From Alphaproteobacteria bacterium (GTDB lineage Bacteria > Pseudomonadota > Alphaproteobacteria > Rs-D84), in the NCBI GenBank assembly GCA_024402835.1, contig JAKSSZ010000001.1, positions 1 to 30,086 of the forward strand: a stretch of DNA of 30,086 nucleotides, in the 5' to 3' direction. Within the stretch, counting starts at the first letter, position 1. Each line of letters starts with the position of its first letter. The position numbers were made by a program, and so were the translations under genes. This document shows positions 6,471-14,582 of this stretch, piece after piece. The notes under the pieces are model-generated. The model saw only the letters and a program-made list of their open reading frames with translations. It was not told the DNA's origin and searched no databases.

Positions 6471-8489
6471 TTAGTATGGTAAGTCATCAAGTGTGACATT
6501 GTGACAATCGGCAGTATTACAGGTGTTTTCTGTCACGGTGTCACAACTGGAAACAGGTATGTAACGTTTGAAGGTATCATCAAAATCTGACAGATAATAC
6601 TTTCTGCTTCTGTCATCAACCCCTTCCCTGGTCTGCCTTGGAAATATTCCAAAAAACTTCAATTGGCGTGCCAGTGCACTTGGAGACATTTGGCGGCCTT
6701 TGTTCCATTCAGGCCAAGGGCTGGTTTCTATCTTGTTCAATTCTTCCACCAAATCATTAGAAGCCATCCACCCTTTTGGAACATTCTGTAATATACCCTT
6801 TATGTCTATTAACAATTGGACTCTCACAGAATTTTCATCGTTACTGCTGTCACTTTTAATCAATTTTAAAATAGCAGTTTCCAATCTGTCGTGCCATTCT
6901 GGGGATATTGCATCCGATATCGCAAACAGGATTTCAGATACATCAGCGGTTCTGTCATTTAATGCACTGGGGACATTTGGGGTACCGTCCACTATTTCTT
7001 GTTCGTGATCCATAATGAAGCGTTTGCATTTACTACGCAATTTGTTCATTTCCTGATGCACCTGCCGATAACGCAATTTTTCTATTTTGTCTGCGAGTGT
7101 CTTGCGTTTCATAGTGATTGTGAGGCTGCGATCTTTAACGGTTGTTGGTATATTTCCAATGGCAGCAATTGCACAGGGTGCAAAACAATCAAATAGCTTT
7201 GGTTTCATACTGCGACCATTTGTTTCGGTACACATAATTTTTTTACCACGTTGGAAACCAGAGTTCAGCACTTTGCACAATGTATCATTGTCATTGTCCA
7301 GATACCTATCTGCTTCATCAGCCAATAGTGTGATTGTGCCCTTTTGTATTGTGATCATTCTTGCCATAGATGGGCCTGTGATACTGGACACCTGTAGCGG
7401 TTTATAACACAGATATTCCAGTATATCCAAAAATGTGGTTTTTCCACATCTGGGTTCTGGGCTGTGAATAAACAACCTTGGTGTGAATACATAATCTCTC
7501 AAGATATATGTATGCAATATCCACATTACAGATACTTCCGCGGCACCGTCTGGCAGATACACATATTTTTTGATCGTGTTAACAAGATCGTTTGCCAGCG
7601 CAGTTCCATCAACCGGCTCTGGCCATGGTGTGACATCCGGCAACAAAAAATCTTCTTGATTGCTACCTGCCCCACGCCATTTTGCTGTAATTTGTGCCAA
7701 AGCCAAGTCAGAACCACTCAATTTGGTACCCGCTGAATTTACACGTACAAAAATCTCTGTTACTTCTTCATAAGACAAATTCTTTAATTCAACGATATCA
7801 AATACATCTTCGTTACTTAGAACATTCCTTAACGTTGTAAGTCTTGTGTTATATTTTTTTATATTAGGATCATCTAACTTGAAACCGTTTTCTTCTAAGA
7901 ATGTCAGATTATCTTTAGATTTGAAAAAGTCTTTCAAGGACACCCAATTCTTTTGACTATCAAAATTAGGATCTCCTGCAACCATAAATGTTCTGTCTTT
8001 ATTGTCTTTTACTTCATCCTCGTCTTCTTCCTCTTGATCATCGTCTGCATCCGTAACGGCTTCAATTACATTGTCATCAGGGATTTCTTGTTCAATAAGT
8101 CCTTCTGGATGATCAAGATTGAAAATAATATCAATTTCTTTTGTTTTTTTTCCTTTGCCCTTTACTTCTACTTTTTGACCAGTCAGCAATTTACACAATG
8201 AAGTCAATCTTTGCTGGCCGTCTAGTAACAACAAGTAATTTGATTGGTCTGACACCTCTGATTTTACGTTCAAATCAAAATCACGCGTTTGTATGTTTTC
8301 AAGATCCTTGCTATCTGGACGCCACATTAACAAACTACCCACCGGATAACCACGGTATAAAGAATCTATAAAATCACGAACTTTTGTTGCCTTCCATACA
8401 TAACCGCGTTGCATTTCTGGTAATCGAATACTTTGTTCCGCGGTAACCATCTTGACCAATTCATTTATGCTGTGTTTTATCCTTCCCAT
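6471..8489 (-). CDS. DUF262 (GmrS-like) - DUF3631 ATPase fusion
   Basis: This is a 672-residue two-part protein. Residues 1-~270 form a DUF262/ParB-like domain, with RLPEMQRGYVW near residue 22, DGQQRLTS at 90-97 and FVRVNSAGTKLSGSDLALA at 247-265, the signature pair of GmrS/BrxU/SspE-type nucleotide-dependent restriction proteins. An acidic insert lies at ~147-165. Residues ~295-640 match DUF3631, a P-loop domain of phage and plasmid primase-helicases. It shows Walker A SPEPRCGKTT (343-352), Walker B TITLLADEAD (385-394), a probable arginine finger KDRSLTI (452-458) and a winged-helix tail (~575-635). The usual nuclease partner domain (DUF1524 HNH) is absent. The SD is AAAGG before ATG 8489. 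It is co-operonic with the KGG-type gene. Confidence 0.85.
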   Translation of the reverse strand: MGRIKHSINELVKMVTAEQSIRLPEMQRGYVWKATKVRDFIDSLYRGYPVGSLLMWRPDSKDLENIQTRDFDLNVKSEVSDQSNYLLLLDGQQRLTSLCKLLTGQKVEVKGKGKKTKEIDIIFNLDHPEGLIEQEIPDDNVIEAVTDADDDQEEEDEDEVKDNKDRTFMVAGDPNFDSQKNWVSLKDFFKSKDNLTFLEENGFKLDDPNIKKYNTRLTTLRNVLSNEDVFDIVELKNLSYEEVTEIFVRVNSAGTKLSGSDLALAQITAKWRGAGSNQEDFLLPDVTPWPEPVDGTALANDLVNTIKKYVYLPDGAAEVSVMWILHTYILRDYVFTPRLFIHSPEPRCGKTTFLDILEYLCYKPLQVSSITGPSMARMITIQKGTITLLADEADRYLDNDNDTLCKVLNSGFQRGKKIMCTETNGRSMKPKLFDCFAPCAIAAIGNIPTTVKDRSLTITMKRKTLADKIEKLRYRQVHQEMNKLRSKCKRFIMDHEQEIVDGTPNVPSALNDRTADVSEILFAISDAISPEWHDRLETAILKLIKSDSSNDENSVRVQLLIDIKGILQNVPKGWMASNDLVEELNKIETSPWPEWNKGRQMSPSALARQLKFFGIFPRQTREGVDDRSRKYYLSDFDDTFKRYIPVSSCDTVTENTCNTADCHNVTLDDLPY

Positions 8490-8524
8490 AGTAAATACCT
8501 TTGTTTTATTTGCGTCTCGTAAGT

Positions 8525-8553
8525 ATTATATCCTATAATTGCAGAAAAAACAA
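8525..8553 (-). promoter_or_regulatory. promoter of the DUF262-DUF3631 operon
   Basis: On the minus strand TTGTTT (8548-8553) and a perfect TATAAT (8525-8530) are 17 bases apart. Transcription would start ~30 bases before the ATG at 8489. Confidence 0.65.
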
Positions 8554-8591
8554 CCCGTTATGACCAGCAAGGTTGTGATACTGCAAGATTT

Positions 8592-8717
8592 ATGGGTAAG
8601 CAAGAATTGTACGAAACATCAATCTACGAAGCCCATCTGGACCTTTTACGCACCTGGTTCGGGGTTGAGTTTGTTCGAGGGTTAGATTTAAAAGATACCT
8701 TTTGTGCTTTTTATTGA
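8592..8717 (+). other. 41-codon open frame, unproven, in the 8490-8877 gap
   Basis: An ATG at 8592 opens a 41-residue frame (MGKQELYETSIYEAHLDLLR...) ending at TGA 8717. The amino-acid composition looks protein-like and the frame stays open ~20 codons upstream. There is no ribosome site, and the upstream part overlaps the minus-strand promoter. It could be the remnant of a larger gene. The remainder of this intergenic gap holds the promoters and terminator listed separately. Confidence 0.2.
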
Positions 8718-8742
8718 CTTTTTGTATAAATTATGGTATAAT
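8714..8742 (+). promoter_or_regulatory. strong sigma70-type promoter upstream of Panacea pair 2
   Basis: TTGACT (8714-8719) and perfect TATAAT (8737-8742) are separated by exactly 17 bases. The predicted start falls at ~8749, on top of an ATG that opens a 13-codon frame, and a terminator-like hairpin follows at once. It is thus a strong promoter feeding a very short transcript. Confidence 0.7.
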
Positions 8743-8753
8743 ACCCAACATGA

Positions 8754-8784
8754 GCAGCAGGATGTTTTTTGTTGCTTTTTTTAT
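8754..8784 (+). terminator. early terminator / attenuator hairpin
   Basis: GCAGCA (8754-8759) pairs with TGTTGC (8770-8775, one G-T pair) around a 10-base loop and is followed by seven T then A and more T. It starts within ~5 bases of the predicted transcription start, so most transcripts from the 8714 promoter would end after ~35 nt unless the hairpin is bypassed. Confidence 0.55.
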
Positions 8785-8822
8785 TTTTTAGTTCTATTTT
8801 TCCAAAAAATCAATTTTATGCT

Positions 8823-8851
8823 TTTATAATCCTAGTAAGTTATGTTATAAT
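8823..8851 (+). promoter_or_regulatory. second promoter for Panacea pair 2
   Basis: A perfect TATAAT lies at 8846-8851, with a poor -35 box (TTTATA at 8823-8828) at 17-base spacing. The predicted start is ~20 bases before the ATG at 8878. Confidence 0.4.
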
Positions 8852-8877
8852 TGCACTGAACCGAAAGAGAAAACATC

Positions 8878-9342
8878 ATGTGTCAGAAAACACGGCAACT
8901 TTTGGCGCTTATTTTGCGCGATGGTCCACGAGGAGTTACTAGTTTGTTAAAAATATCATATCTAATTGACCTGGCAGCTATTCGTAATATAGGGTATCAA
9001 ATATCAGAATTTAAATATATTCGTTGGAATTTTGGTCCGTTTGATAGCGCAATATACAAAAATCTAGAAAATATGCGAGAAGAAGGGATTATTTCTGCTG
9101 ATTCGCAATTTATTGGTACAGATGAACATGTAATTTACAAGCTTAAAGATCCAGATTTAGTCGCTGCAAATTCTTTGACGCCTCAAGAACAAGACCTTGT
9201 TACAGAAATGCCTCAGCATTTACAAGGTTTTGGGGCAAAAACCTTGACAGAAGTTGCATACAACAGAAAACCAATGACATCCATTGGTGCTAAGCTTGGT
9301 GGTACAGAACACATGGGCGAATTTTTAAATATGCATGCTTAA
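8878..9342 (+). CDS. Panacea-domain (SocA/DUF4065-type) antitoxin, pair 2
   Basis: This 154-residue protein belongs to the same broad family as the 5140-5649 product but is clearly diverged. The segment LLKISYLIDLAAIR then QISEFKYIRWNFGPFDSAIY (residues ~23-60) is the canonical core, in the variant with WxxGPFD in place of YGPVP. The C-terminal half (SLTPQEQDLVTEMPQHL, then TSIGAKLGGTEHMG) is typical of Panacea antitoxins that end in a toxin-facing tail. It overlaps the next gene by 8 bases, so translation is coupled. Two unrelated Panacea pairs within 5 kb is unusual. Confidence 0.85.
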   Translation: MCQKTRQLLALILRDGPRGVTSLLKISYLIDLAAIRNIGYQISEFKYIRWNFGPFDSAIYKNLENMREEGIISADSQFIGTDEHVIYKLKDPDLVAANSLTPQEQDLVTEMPQHLQGFGAKTLTEVAYNRKPMTSIGAKLGGTEHMGEFLNMHA

Positions 9343-9838
9343 TAAATTTGAATATTTTCAGCCATTTTGGTGTTACGTTGATGAACAATCCTTAGAAGAA
9401 TCTACAGGGGTTTGCAAACGCAAATATAAGCTATGTGTGGGGGTTATGCCTTTTATCAGCGAAGTTTTGTACTTCTTTGTGTCTACATCTAAAAACTCTA
9501 CCAACCCAAACCTGACCTTTTATGTCGATGAAAATGAATGGCTTAATTTGGTCGAGAAAGGCAAATACTTGAAAGGCAGAGCAAATTTTGATATAAGAAG
9601 GATTGTTAACGAAAGCAAGGATCTTTTAACCCAAAAATTTAAAGCCGGACAAATTGCTTGCGTTGCTCGCTTACCTGATATAAAAAAATTTTTTATAAAA
9701 CGGTGTTTTGATAATTTACACAAAAATCAGAATTTATCACCACATGAGCAAAAAAATCTAAAACAAATTGGGGATTTACTCCCTGATGCTATACTTTCGC
9801 AGGAAGCCCGTAGCTTTATTGCACATTTCAATATTTAA
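9335..9838 (+). CDS. candidate Panacea-associated toxin, pair 2
   Basis: This 167-residue protein starts MLNKFEYFQPFWCYVDEQ, with an ATG inside the last codons of the antitoxin gene. The N-terminal half (RKYKLCVGVMPFISEVLYFF) is beta-rich with a hydrophobic stretch. The C-terminal half is basic and helical (IKKFFIKRCFDNLHKNQNL). I see no known toxin motif and no clear similarity to the toxin of pair 1. Its role as toxin is inferred from the overlap with a Panacea gene. It ends two bases before the convergent lipoprotein gene. Confidence 0.55.
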   Translation: MLNKFEYFQPFWCYVDEQSLEESTGVCKRKYKLCVGVMPFISEVLYFFVSTSKNSTNPNLTFYVDENEWLNLVEKGKYLKGRANFDIRRIVNESKDLLTQKFKAGQIACVARLPDIKKFFIKRCFDNLHKNQNLSPHEQKNLKQIGDLLPDAILSQEARSFIAHFNI

Positions 9839-9839
9839 A

Positions 9840-10181
9840 TTATTTTCTAACTACATTTGTAACGGATGTATAATATGTATCGTTTTCACCACGGATGGTG
9901 CGCACAACGTAATCAACATCAAAATACTGATATGTACCGTCTTTTTCGTTATATTTGGTGACCAGTTTAGCAGAACAAGCACGACGTTGTGGCGTCACGT
10001 TGGTAAATACCTCCATTTCCACAACCTCTTCAAATCCAACTATATCCTTTTGATAGTTTTCTTTGGCTAGCTCTGTTAATAATTTTTTAACCGATGGACT
10101 CCAACATTCTGGCGCAGGTTCGGAACACCCAACCAGCGCAAACGAGATTAAACATAAAAACAATACACGCAATATTCTCAT
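9840..10181 (-). CDS. small lipoprotein of unknown function
   Basis: This is a 113-residue protein with a textbook lipoprotein signal: MRILRVLFLCLISFALVGC, lipobox LVGC with Cys19 as the lipidation site. I chose ATG 10181 because it begins the signal peptide directly and follows AAGGTGAAGGA; the frame extends to an ATG at 10220 that would spoil the signal and overlap the upstream gene. The mature part (~90 residues) has two further Cys and ends in beta-rich VDYVVRTIRGEND. It follows the restriction operon on the same strand with a 31-base gap and may be co-transcribed. An envelope lipoprotein beside a restriction system is odd cargo. Confidence 0.75.
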   Translation of the reverse strand: MRILRVLFLCLISFALVGCSEPAPECWSPSVKKLLTELAKENYQKDIVGFEEVVEMEVFTNVTPQRRACSAKLVTKYNEKDGTYQYFDVDYVVRTIRGENDTYYTSVTNVVRK

Positions 10182-10212
10182 TCCTTCACCTTTTATTTCA
10201 TAAAGCGCATGT

Positions 10213-13200
10213 CTATTCAAACACCTTATCCAATTCTGTTTCTATCGTCCCATTTTGGGCTGCAGGTAACGCATCATACTGTCTAAAATTGTGTTTTTTG
10301 ATGGTTATATCGCTATCAAATCCCAAAATATAGGCCGTTGAGATTTTATATATGATTTCCGTTGGGGCCAAACCGTATACTTGCTTTTCAAATATATGTT
10401 TCAATCTGGCTTTGTCATCTGGGAATAATTTACGCAGTTTCTTACTTTGATACAACCTTTTTACAATTTCGGTTATGTACATTCCAGATTTCATGTATAA
10501 GTCTATAAAGGTTTTATCCGGATTATCAAAACAACCTGGATTCTCTTGTTCCAGATAATCAACCATTTCTTTTACAACTTTCTTGGGTGTAAAGATTTGA
10601 TTGGTTTTCTGTGGTGGTATATAGTCAAAAATGTCTTCTTTGCTGGACTCGTCAAAATAATTCGCCAGTTTTGCTTTCAGATTCAAAAACTCTTTCACTG
10701 AATCATTAAAGACAACAGGATCAAACAAATGTCCTTCAAAATGCTTGGTTTCGCCTGTCTCAGAATCTGTATAATCACCACCATCACGCAAGAATCTGAA
10801 TTGATCTAAGGTAATACTGGTAACGTCTTGGAAAACATCATCTGGGATAATCTGATCGAAGTTTTCCAATGTTGTGTTCTCGTCCCCATAGGCCATAAGG
10901 AAAGATGGTATAGTTCTGGAAAATCCACGCAAATGGGCACGGACAGATTCTTCAATACCTTCTTTTTCTTTCTTGCGTTTTTCGGTTTCAACGGTTTTTA
11001 CTATGGTTTCACCGGCATTTTTTACAACCGTGTCCACACTACCTTTTACCGTATCTATAAATGTTTTATGAATCTTGTTTTTCTGAGAGTCATATTTGGC
11101 ATTAATTTTTGCTATTTCTGTTTTAGATGATGCCTCTGCTATTTCTTTATTTCGTTCTAATTCATTCTTGTTATTTTCTATTTGATATGCAGAATATGCC
11201 TTTATCAAAGCTGTATTTGCATCAGACGTAATTGCCCTGGATACTGCTTGTTGGGCACTTTTACTCATTTCAGTGCCGTATGACTCTTTTGCAGTTTCTA
11301 CCAAAGATGTTGTAACGGTATCAAAGGCTGCCTTGTACTTTGCAAATTCATCAGGCTCACCAGCTTTTTGTTGATTTATTTCGTCTACTGTATCTAATAA
11401 ATCTTGACTAAGCCCATATATTTTATCACCAAATACTTCCTGTGCCTGGCCAATAACTATATCTTGTGAAACTTCAACTTCGCCTTCGTCATTAATTGCC
11501 AGATTTTCTTTTATTTCTGGAGTTACCAATACTTGTTCTTTTGTTGGTTCCAGTTGCTTTATAACATCTATGATCTCTGTTGGTGCATTGAATATATTAC
11601 TTATGTTTTGGAACAAGAAATTACTCATAAACCCACGTCTAACGACCTCTTGCGAATGAATCTTGCGTGGGATGGACAATACTTTTTCCGCATCCAACGT
11701 TATCATTTCACCTTCTTCGTCTTCACCATATACAGGGAAAAAGTTCAATAATTCGTATACATGTTTCTTTCTTGCTGTAATATCACCTTTGCCAGAAGAA
11801 GTATCCGGGCTCAAGTTATTCGCAAATTGTTCTACTATGGTCAAAGTTCTTGCCGGATCAAAATCAAACACATATGCATTTTCTTTTCTATAAAAATCTT
11901 TATTTATTTTAAACAAACACGGGTTTTGTGCACGAAAAGCCGCTTGCATATATAGTGCTGGACTTTCAATATTACTTAGCATTAAAACGGCAGTCCATTC
12001 TGGCACAGTTATACCTGTTGTTAATTGTCCCACAGATAAAGTTATTGTTTTATCGTGTTCAGCAATTGCTTTTTTTACTCTATCCAAAGATCTTTTGTTT
12101 TCTTCATCATCATCTATTCTGCCATTGCCAGCCGCCAAGACAACTTCATATTCACCAAAAACCTCATGATCACGCAGTTTTTTAGCTAATGCTTTTGCAC
12201 TGTCAACACGATTTAATAACCAAAAAGTATGCCTTAATTCATCACGTAATTCTGGCGTAGAGAATGGAAACCTAGTTTGGTTGATCAACGCATCTAAAAA
12301 CTTGTCTACTGCCTCTTCATGCTTGAATCTACCATCAGAATTTGTGGCAAAAAATTCGTTCAAATCAAATGCGTACTCTTCATTTTGCCCATCATTATTA
12401 AAGTCTGCACCCGTTCTTGCTTTAGCTAATACTATTTCTGACATTTGATAGGTGTATAGATTTAATTGAGGCAAAGATTCATACGGATTTTCTATTCCTA
12501 GATTTTTAGAATTTTTATACCATTCTCTTTTTGCTTTCTGTTCATCTGCATAAGTCCAGTTGAATATAGCTTGTTCTTCAAACTTATTATTTGCCAAAGC
12601 TTTAAATGTTGTACCAGTCAAATGAAGAGTATATTTACGTTTTATTTGATCAAATGCTATATCAGTCTTATACGTATCTACACCTTCATGGGCTTCATCA
12701 ATCACTAATATATCCCATTCTAAATCTGCTATTTCTTTTAATTTATTATGTTTTCCTCCAAAGTAAATAGACCCTTTTAAATCTTGCAATGAAACGAACT
12801 CTATACAACCTTTATGGTTTGGCTCTGATAAATGTTTATTAATATATACTTCCCTACTCAATACATATTTTTTGCCCTTTAACTCGTCTACCTGACTAAC
12901 GAAATAGTATCCAGATTCTGTTCCCATAAACTTTACATAATCATCATACCAAGAATTTGCAATAGATGGCCTATTAGTAACAATTAATACTTTTTTTGCA
13001 CATAATTTTTTGCACAAATCATATGTAGATAATGTTTTTCCAAATCTTGGTTTACAATTCCACAAATACTCTGGTTCAGAGCTTTCTCCATTCGTTCTGA
13101 AATAATTATTTGCATAATTTACCGCTTTATATTGTTCTTCACGTAAATTATATGACATAGCAGAACTAGATTCATAAATACCCATGTTATCTCTAAATTT

Positions 13201-13557
13201 AATAAATCGCTCATGAGAATCTTGTGGACTTATAAAAAACCATTCCGTAAGTTCATTGTGTTTGTTGCCTTCTTGATCTGTATATTCATACGATTCTTGT
13301 TGAATATCATCTTTTACCAAATACGCATGAAAGGCTTTGTCATTAAAAGTTTTACCATTTTTAAACACAGCGTCTTCAACCCATTCTGTTATATGTCGTA
13401 CAGCAAGTGTTTGAATTTGTTCCCTAATACGTGTTTCTACTTCTCGTTCTGTATAACCTATCTTTGTCCAACCATTTTTTGATGGTATATCAGGAGTTGT
13501 ATAAGCATAACATTTTGGTTCAACTTTTTTACTGGTAGATATATTTAATTTTGTCAT
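10213..13557 (-). CDS. restriction protein: GIY-YIG nuclease + SF2 helicase + methyltransferase-like C-terminus
   Basis: This is a 1114-residue multidomain protein. Residues ~17-48 (CYAYTTP, TKIGYTEREVETRIRE) fit a GIY-YIG/T5orf172 nuclease. The helicase core has Walker A CKPRFGKT (168-175), DEAH at 287-290 (VIDEAHEG), TGT at 314-316 and a motif VI-like QAAFRAQNP (538-546). A long helical region follows. The last ~130 residues carry methyltransferase-like motifs: IFTPKKVVKEM (~988) resembling motif X, and FIDLYMKSGMY (1017-1027) resembling motif I. It is the third gene of the operon and its ATG overlaps the previous stop (TAATG). The family resembles three-gene Type II/I-like systems seen in several phyla. 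The role is to cut unmodified DNA. Confidence 0.85.
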   Translation of the reverse strand: MTKLNISTSKKVEPKCYAYTTPDIPSKNGWTKIGYTEREVETRIREQIQTLAVRHITEWVEDAVFKNGKTFNDKAFHAYLVKDDIQQESYEYTDQEGNKHNELTEWFFISPQDSHERFIKFRDNMGIYESSSAMSYNLREEQYKAVNYANNYFRTNGESSEPEYLWNCKPRFGKTLSTYDLCKKLCAKKVLIVTNRPSIANSWYDDYVKFMGTESGYYFVSQVDELKGKKYVLSREVYINKHLSEPNHKGCIEFVSLQDLKGSIYFGGKHNKLKEIADLEWDILVIDEAHEGVDTYKTDIAFDQIKRKYTLHLTGTTFKALANNKFEEQAIFNWTYADEQKAKREWYKNSKNLGIENPYESLPQLNLYTYQMSEIVLAKARTGADFNNDGQNEEYAFDLNEFFATNSDGRFKHEEAVDKFLDALINQTRFPFSTPELRDELRHTFWLLNRVDSAKALAKKLRDHEVFGEYEVVLAAGNGRIDDDEENKRSLDRVKKAIAEHDKTITLSVGQLTTGITVPEWTAVLMLSNIESPALYMQAAFRAQNPCLFKINKDFYRKENAYVFDFDPARTLTIVEQFANNLSPDTSSGKGDITARKKHVYELLNFFPVYGEDEEGEMITLDAEKVLSIPRKIHSQEVVRRGFMSNFLFQNISNIFNAPTEIIDVIKQLEPTKEQVLVTPEIKENLAINDEGEVEVSQDIVIGQAQEVFGDKIYGLSQDLLDTVDEINQQKAGEPDEFAKYKAAFDTVTTSLVETAKESYGTEMSKSAQQAVSRAITSDANTALIKAYSAYQIENNKNELERNKEIAEASSKTEIAKINAKYDSQKNKIHKTFIDTVKGSVDTVVKNAGETIVKTVETEKRKKEKEGIEESVRAHLRGFSRTIPSFLMAYGDENTTLENFDQIIPDDVFQDVTSITLDQFRFLRDGGDYTDSETGETKHFEGHLFDPVVFNDSVKEFLNLKAKLANYFDESSKEDIFDYIPPQKTNQIFTPKKVVKEMVDYLEQENPGCFDNPDKTFIDLYMKSGMYITEIVKRLYQSKKLRKLFPDDKARLKHIFEKQVYGLAPTEIIYKISTAYILGFDSDITIKKHNFRQYDALPAAQNGTIETELDKVFE

Positions 13558-14582
13558 TATGCCATCTCCCTTACATGTGTTTCAATAAACTCAATTTCAT
13601 CTTTATCCAATCCGTATTTTTTATAGAGTTGTAAATCTATTTCATGAATGGATTTTGACCAATCAATATCCGATTTATCTGTAAAATCTTGCAAAGGAAC
13701 ATATTTCCATACAGGTCTAGAATTACTTTGGGTTACTTTTAATATCCCCAACATAGCTCTACAAAATTTTGTTTTTATATATTTCATACAATTTATTGCT
13801 AGATTTTTATTGTTAAAATTACCAATTGATAAAAATGTTTGGGTGTGGCCAACAAGTGGTTCGCCAACAAGTGGTGTTGAAAGAACTTCCCCCAAAGCAC
13901 CAGATCCGTTAGCATTTGGAAGAAAAACTTTATAATTATTAAAATTATTTGGTGCAACAATATATCTTGCATCTATATACATATTAGCCCGTTCATTGTT
14001 TTTTCTACCAACAATACAAACTGAATTTGAAAATTTTTTTTCAAAGAAAATCATATTATATAAATTATCTAACACATTAGATTTTAAATCATATTTATGT
14101 CCCTTACTTAATAACGCTTCAATATCTGGGTGTTCTTTATGCATAAACTCTGTAAAATGATATGATTCTGCTGCGTATATAATTTCACACATATTTGTTT
14201 TAAATTTCGTTTTTACTTTGTTCAAAATAGAATTTAGCTCTTTAAACGATGTAAAAAAACCAATTTTTCCGTATTTAACTTTGCTGTTTCTACAAGTAAT
14301 AGCAATTCCACCTTTTATATCTGTATTTGCAAATATTTTTTTACTAGCAGGTTCATAATCAAGCACTTTAAAATATTCGTCTTCCAACATTTTTTTATTC
14401 CAAATTTTCGGTGTTGAACCAGCATCAAATAAAAATCTTGCGGGGTGGATCATTATTGTAAATTTAGATAATTGATATGCAGATTCTAAAAAATGGTTAT
14501 ATACTGGTGGTGCATAACTTTCATTTTTTCCAATTGTTGCTTCTTGGTACGGAGGGTTTCCTATACAAAAATCAAATTTCAT
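13557..14582 (-). CDS. Eco57I-type N6-adenine methyltransferase part (NPPY and target recognition)
   Basis: The 341-residue protein begins almost directly with catalytic motif IV: MKFDFCIGNPPYQEA, Asn9-Pro-Pro-Tyr12. A region with features of an Eco57I-family target-recognition domain follows (residues ~100-330, ending near SRPVWKYVPLQDF). No motif I is present in this chain. I chose ATG 14582, not 14633, because it forms an ATGA overlap with the upstream stop and has AAAGGATC ahead of it. The S-adenosylmethionine half may be supplied by the C-terminus of the restriction protein or by the upstream methylase-like gene. The gene is visibly AT-richer than the upstream one, which suggests exchange of the specificity part. 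Confidence 0.8.
   Translation of the reverse strand: MKFDFCIGNPPYQEATIGKNESYAPPVYNHFLESAYQLSKFTIMIHPARFLFDAGSTPKIWNKKMLEDEYFKVLDYEPASKKIFANTDIKGGIAITCRNSKVKYGKIGFFTSFKELNSILNKVKTKFKTNMCEIIYAAESYHFTEFMHKEHPDIEALLSKGHKYDLKSNVLDNLYNMIFFEKKFSNSVCIVGRKNNERANMYIDARYIVAPNNFNNYKVFLPNANGSGALGEVLSTPLVGEPLVGHTQTFLSIGNFNNKNLAINCMKYIKTKFCRAMLGILKVTQSNSRPVWKYVPLQDFTDKSDIDWSKSIHEIDLQLYKKYGLDKDEIEFIETHVREMA

Noticed and set aside
6471..8489. Ordinary GmrSD Type IV restriction enzyme
   Set aside because: The DUF262 half fits, but there is no DUF1524 HNH domain in this protein or its neighbours; the C-terminal half is a P-loop ATPase.
10213..10220. Lipoprotein start at 10220 overlapping the restriction gene
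   Set aside because: The upstream extension would put 13 polar residues ahead of a perfect lipoprotein signal; ATG 10181 has its own ribosome site.
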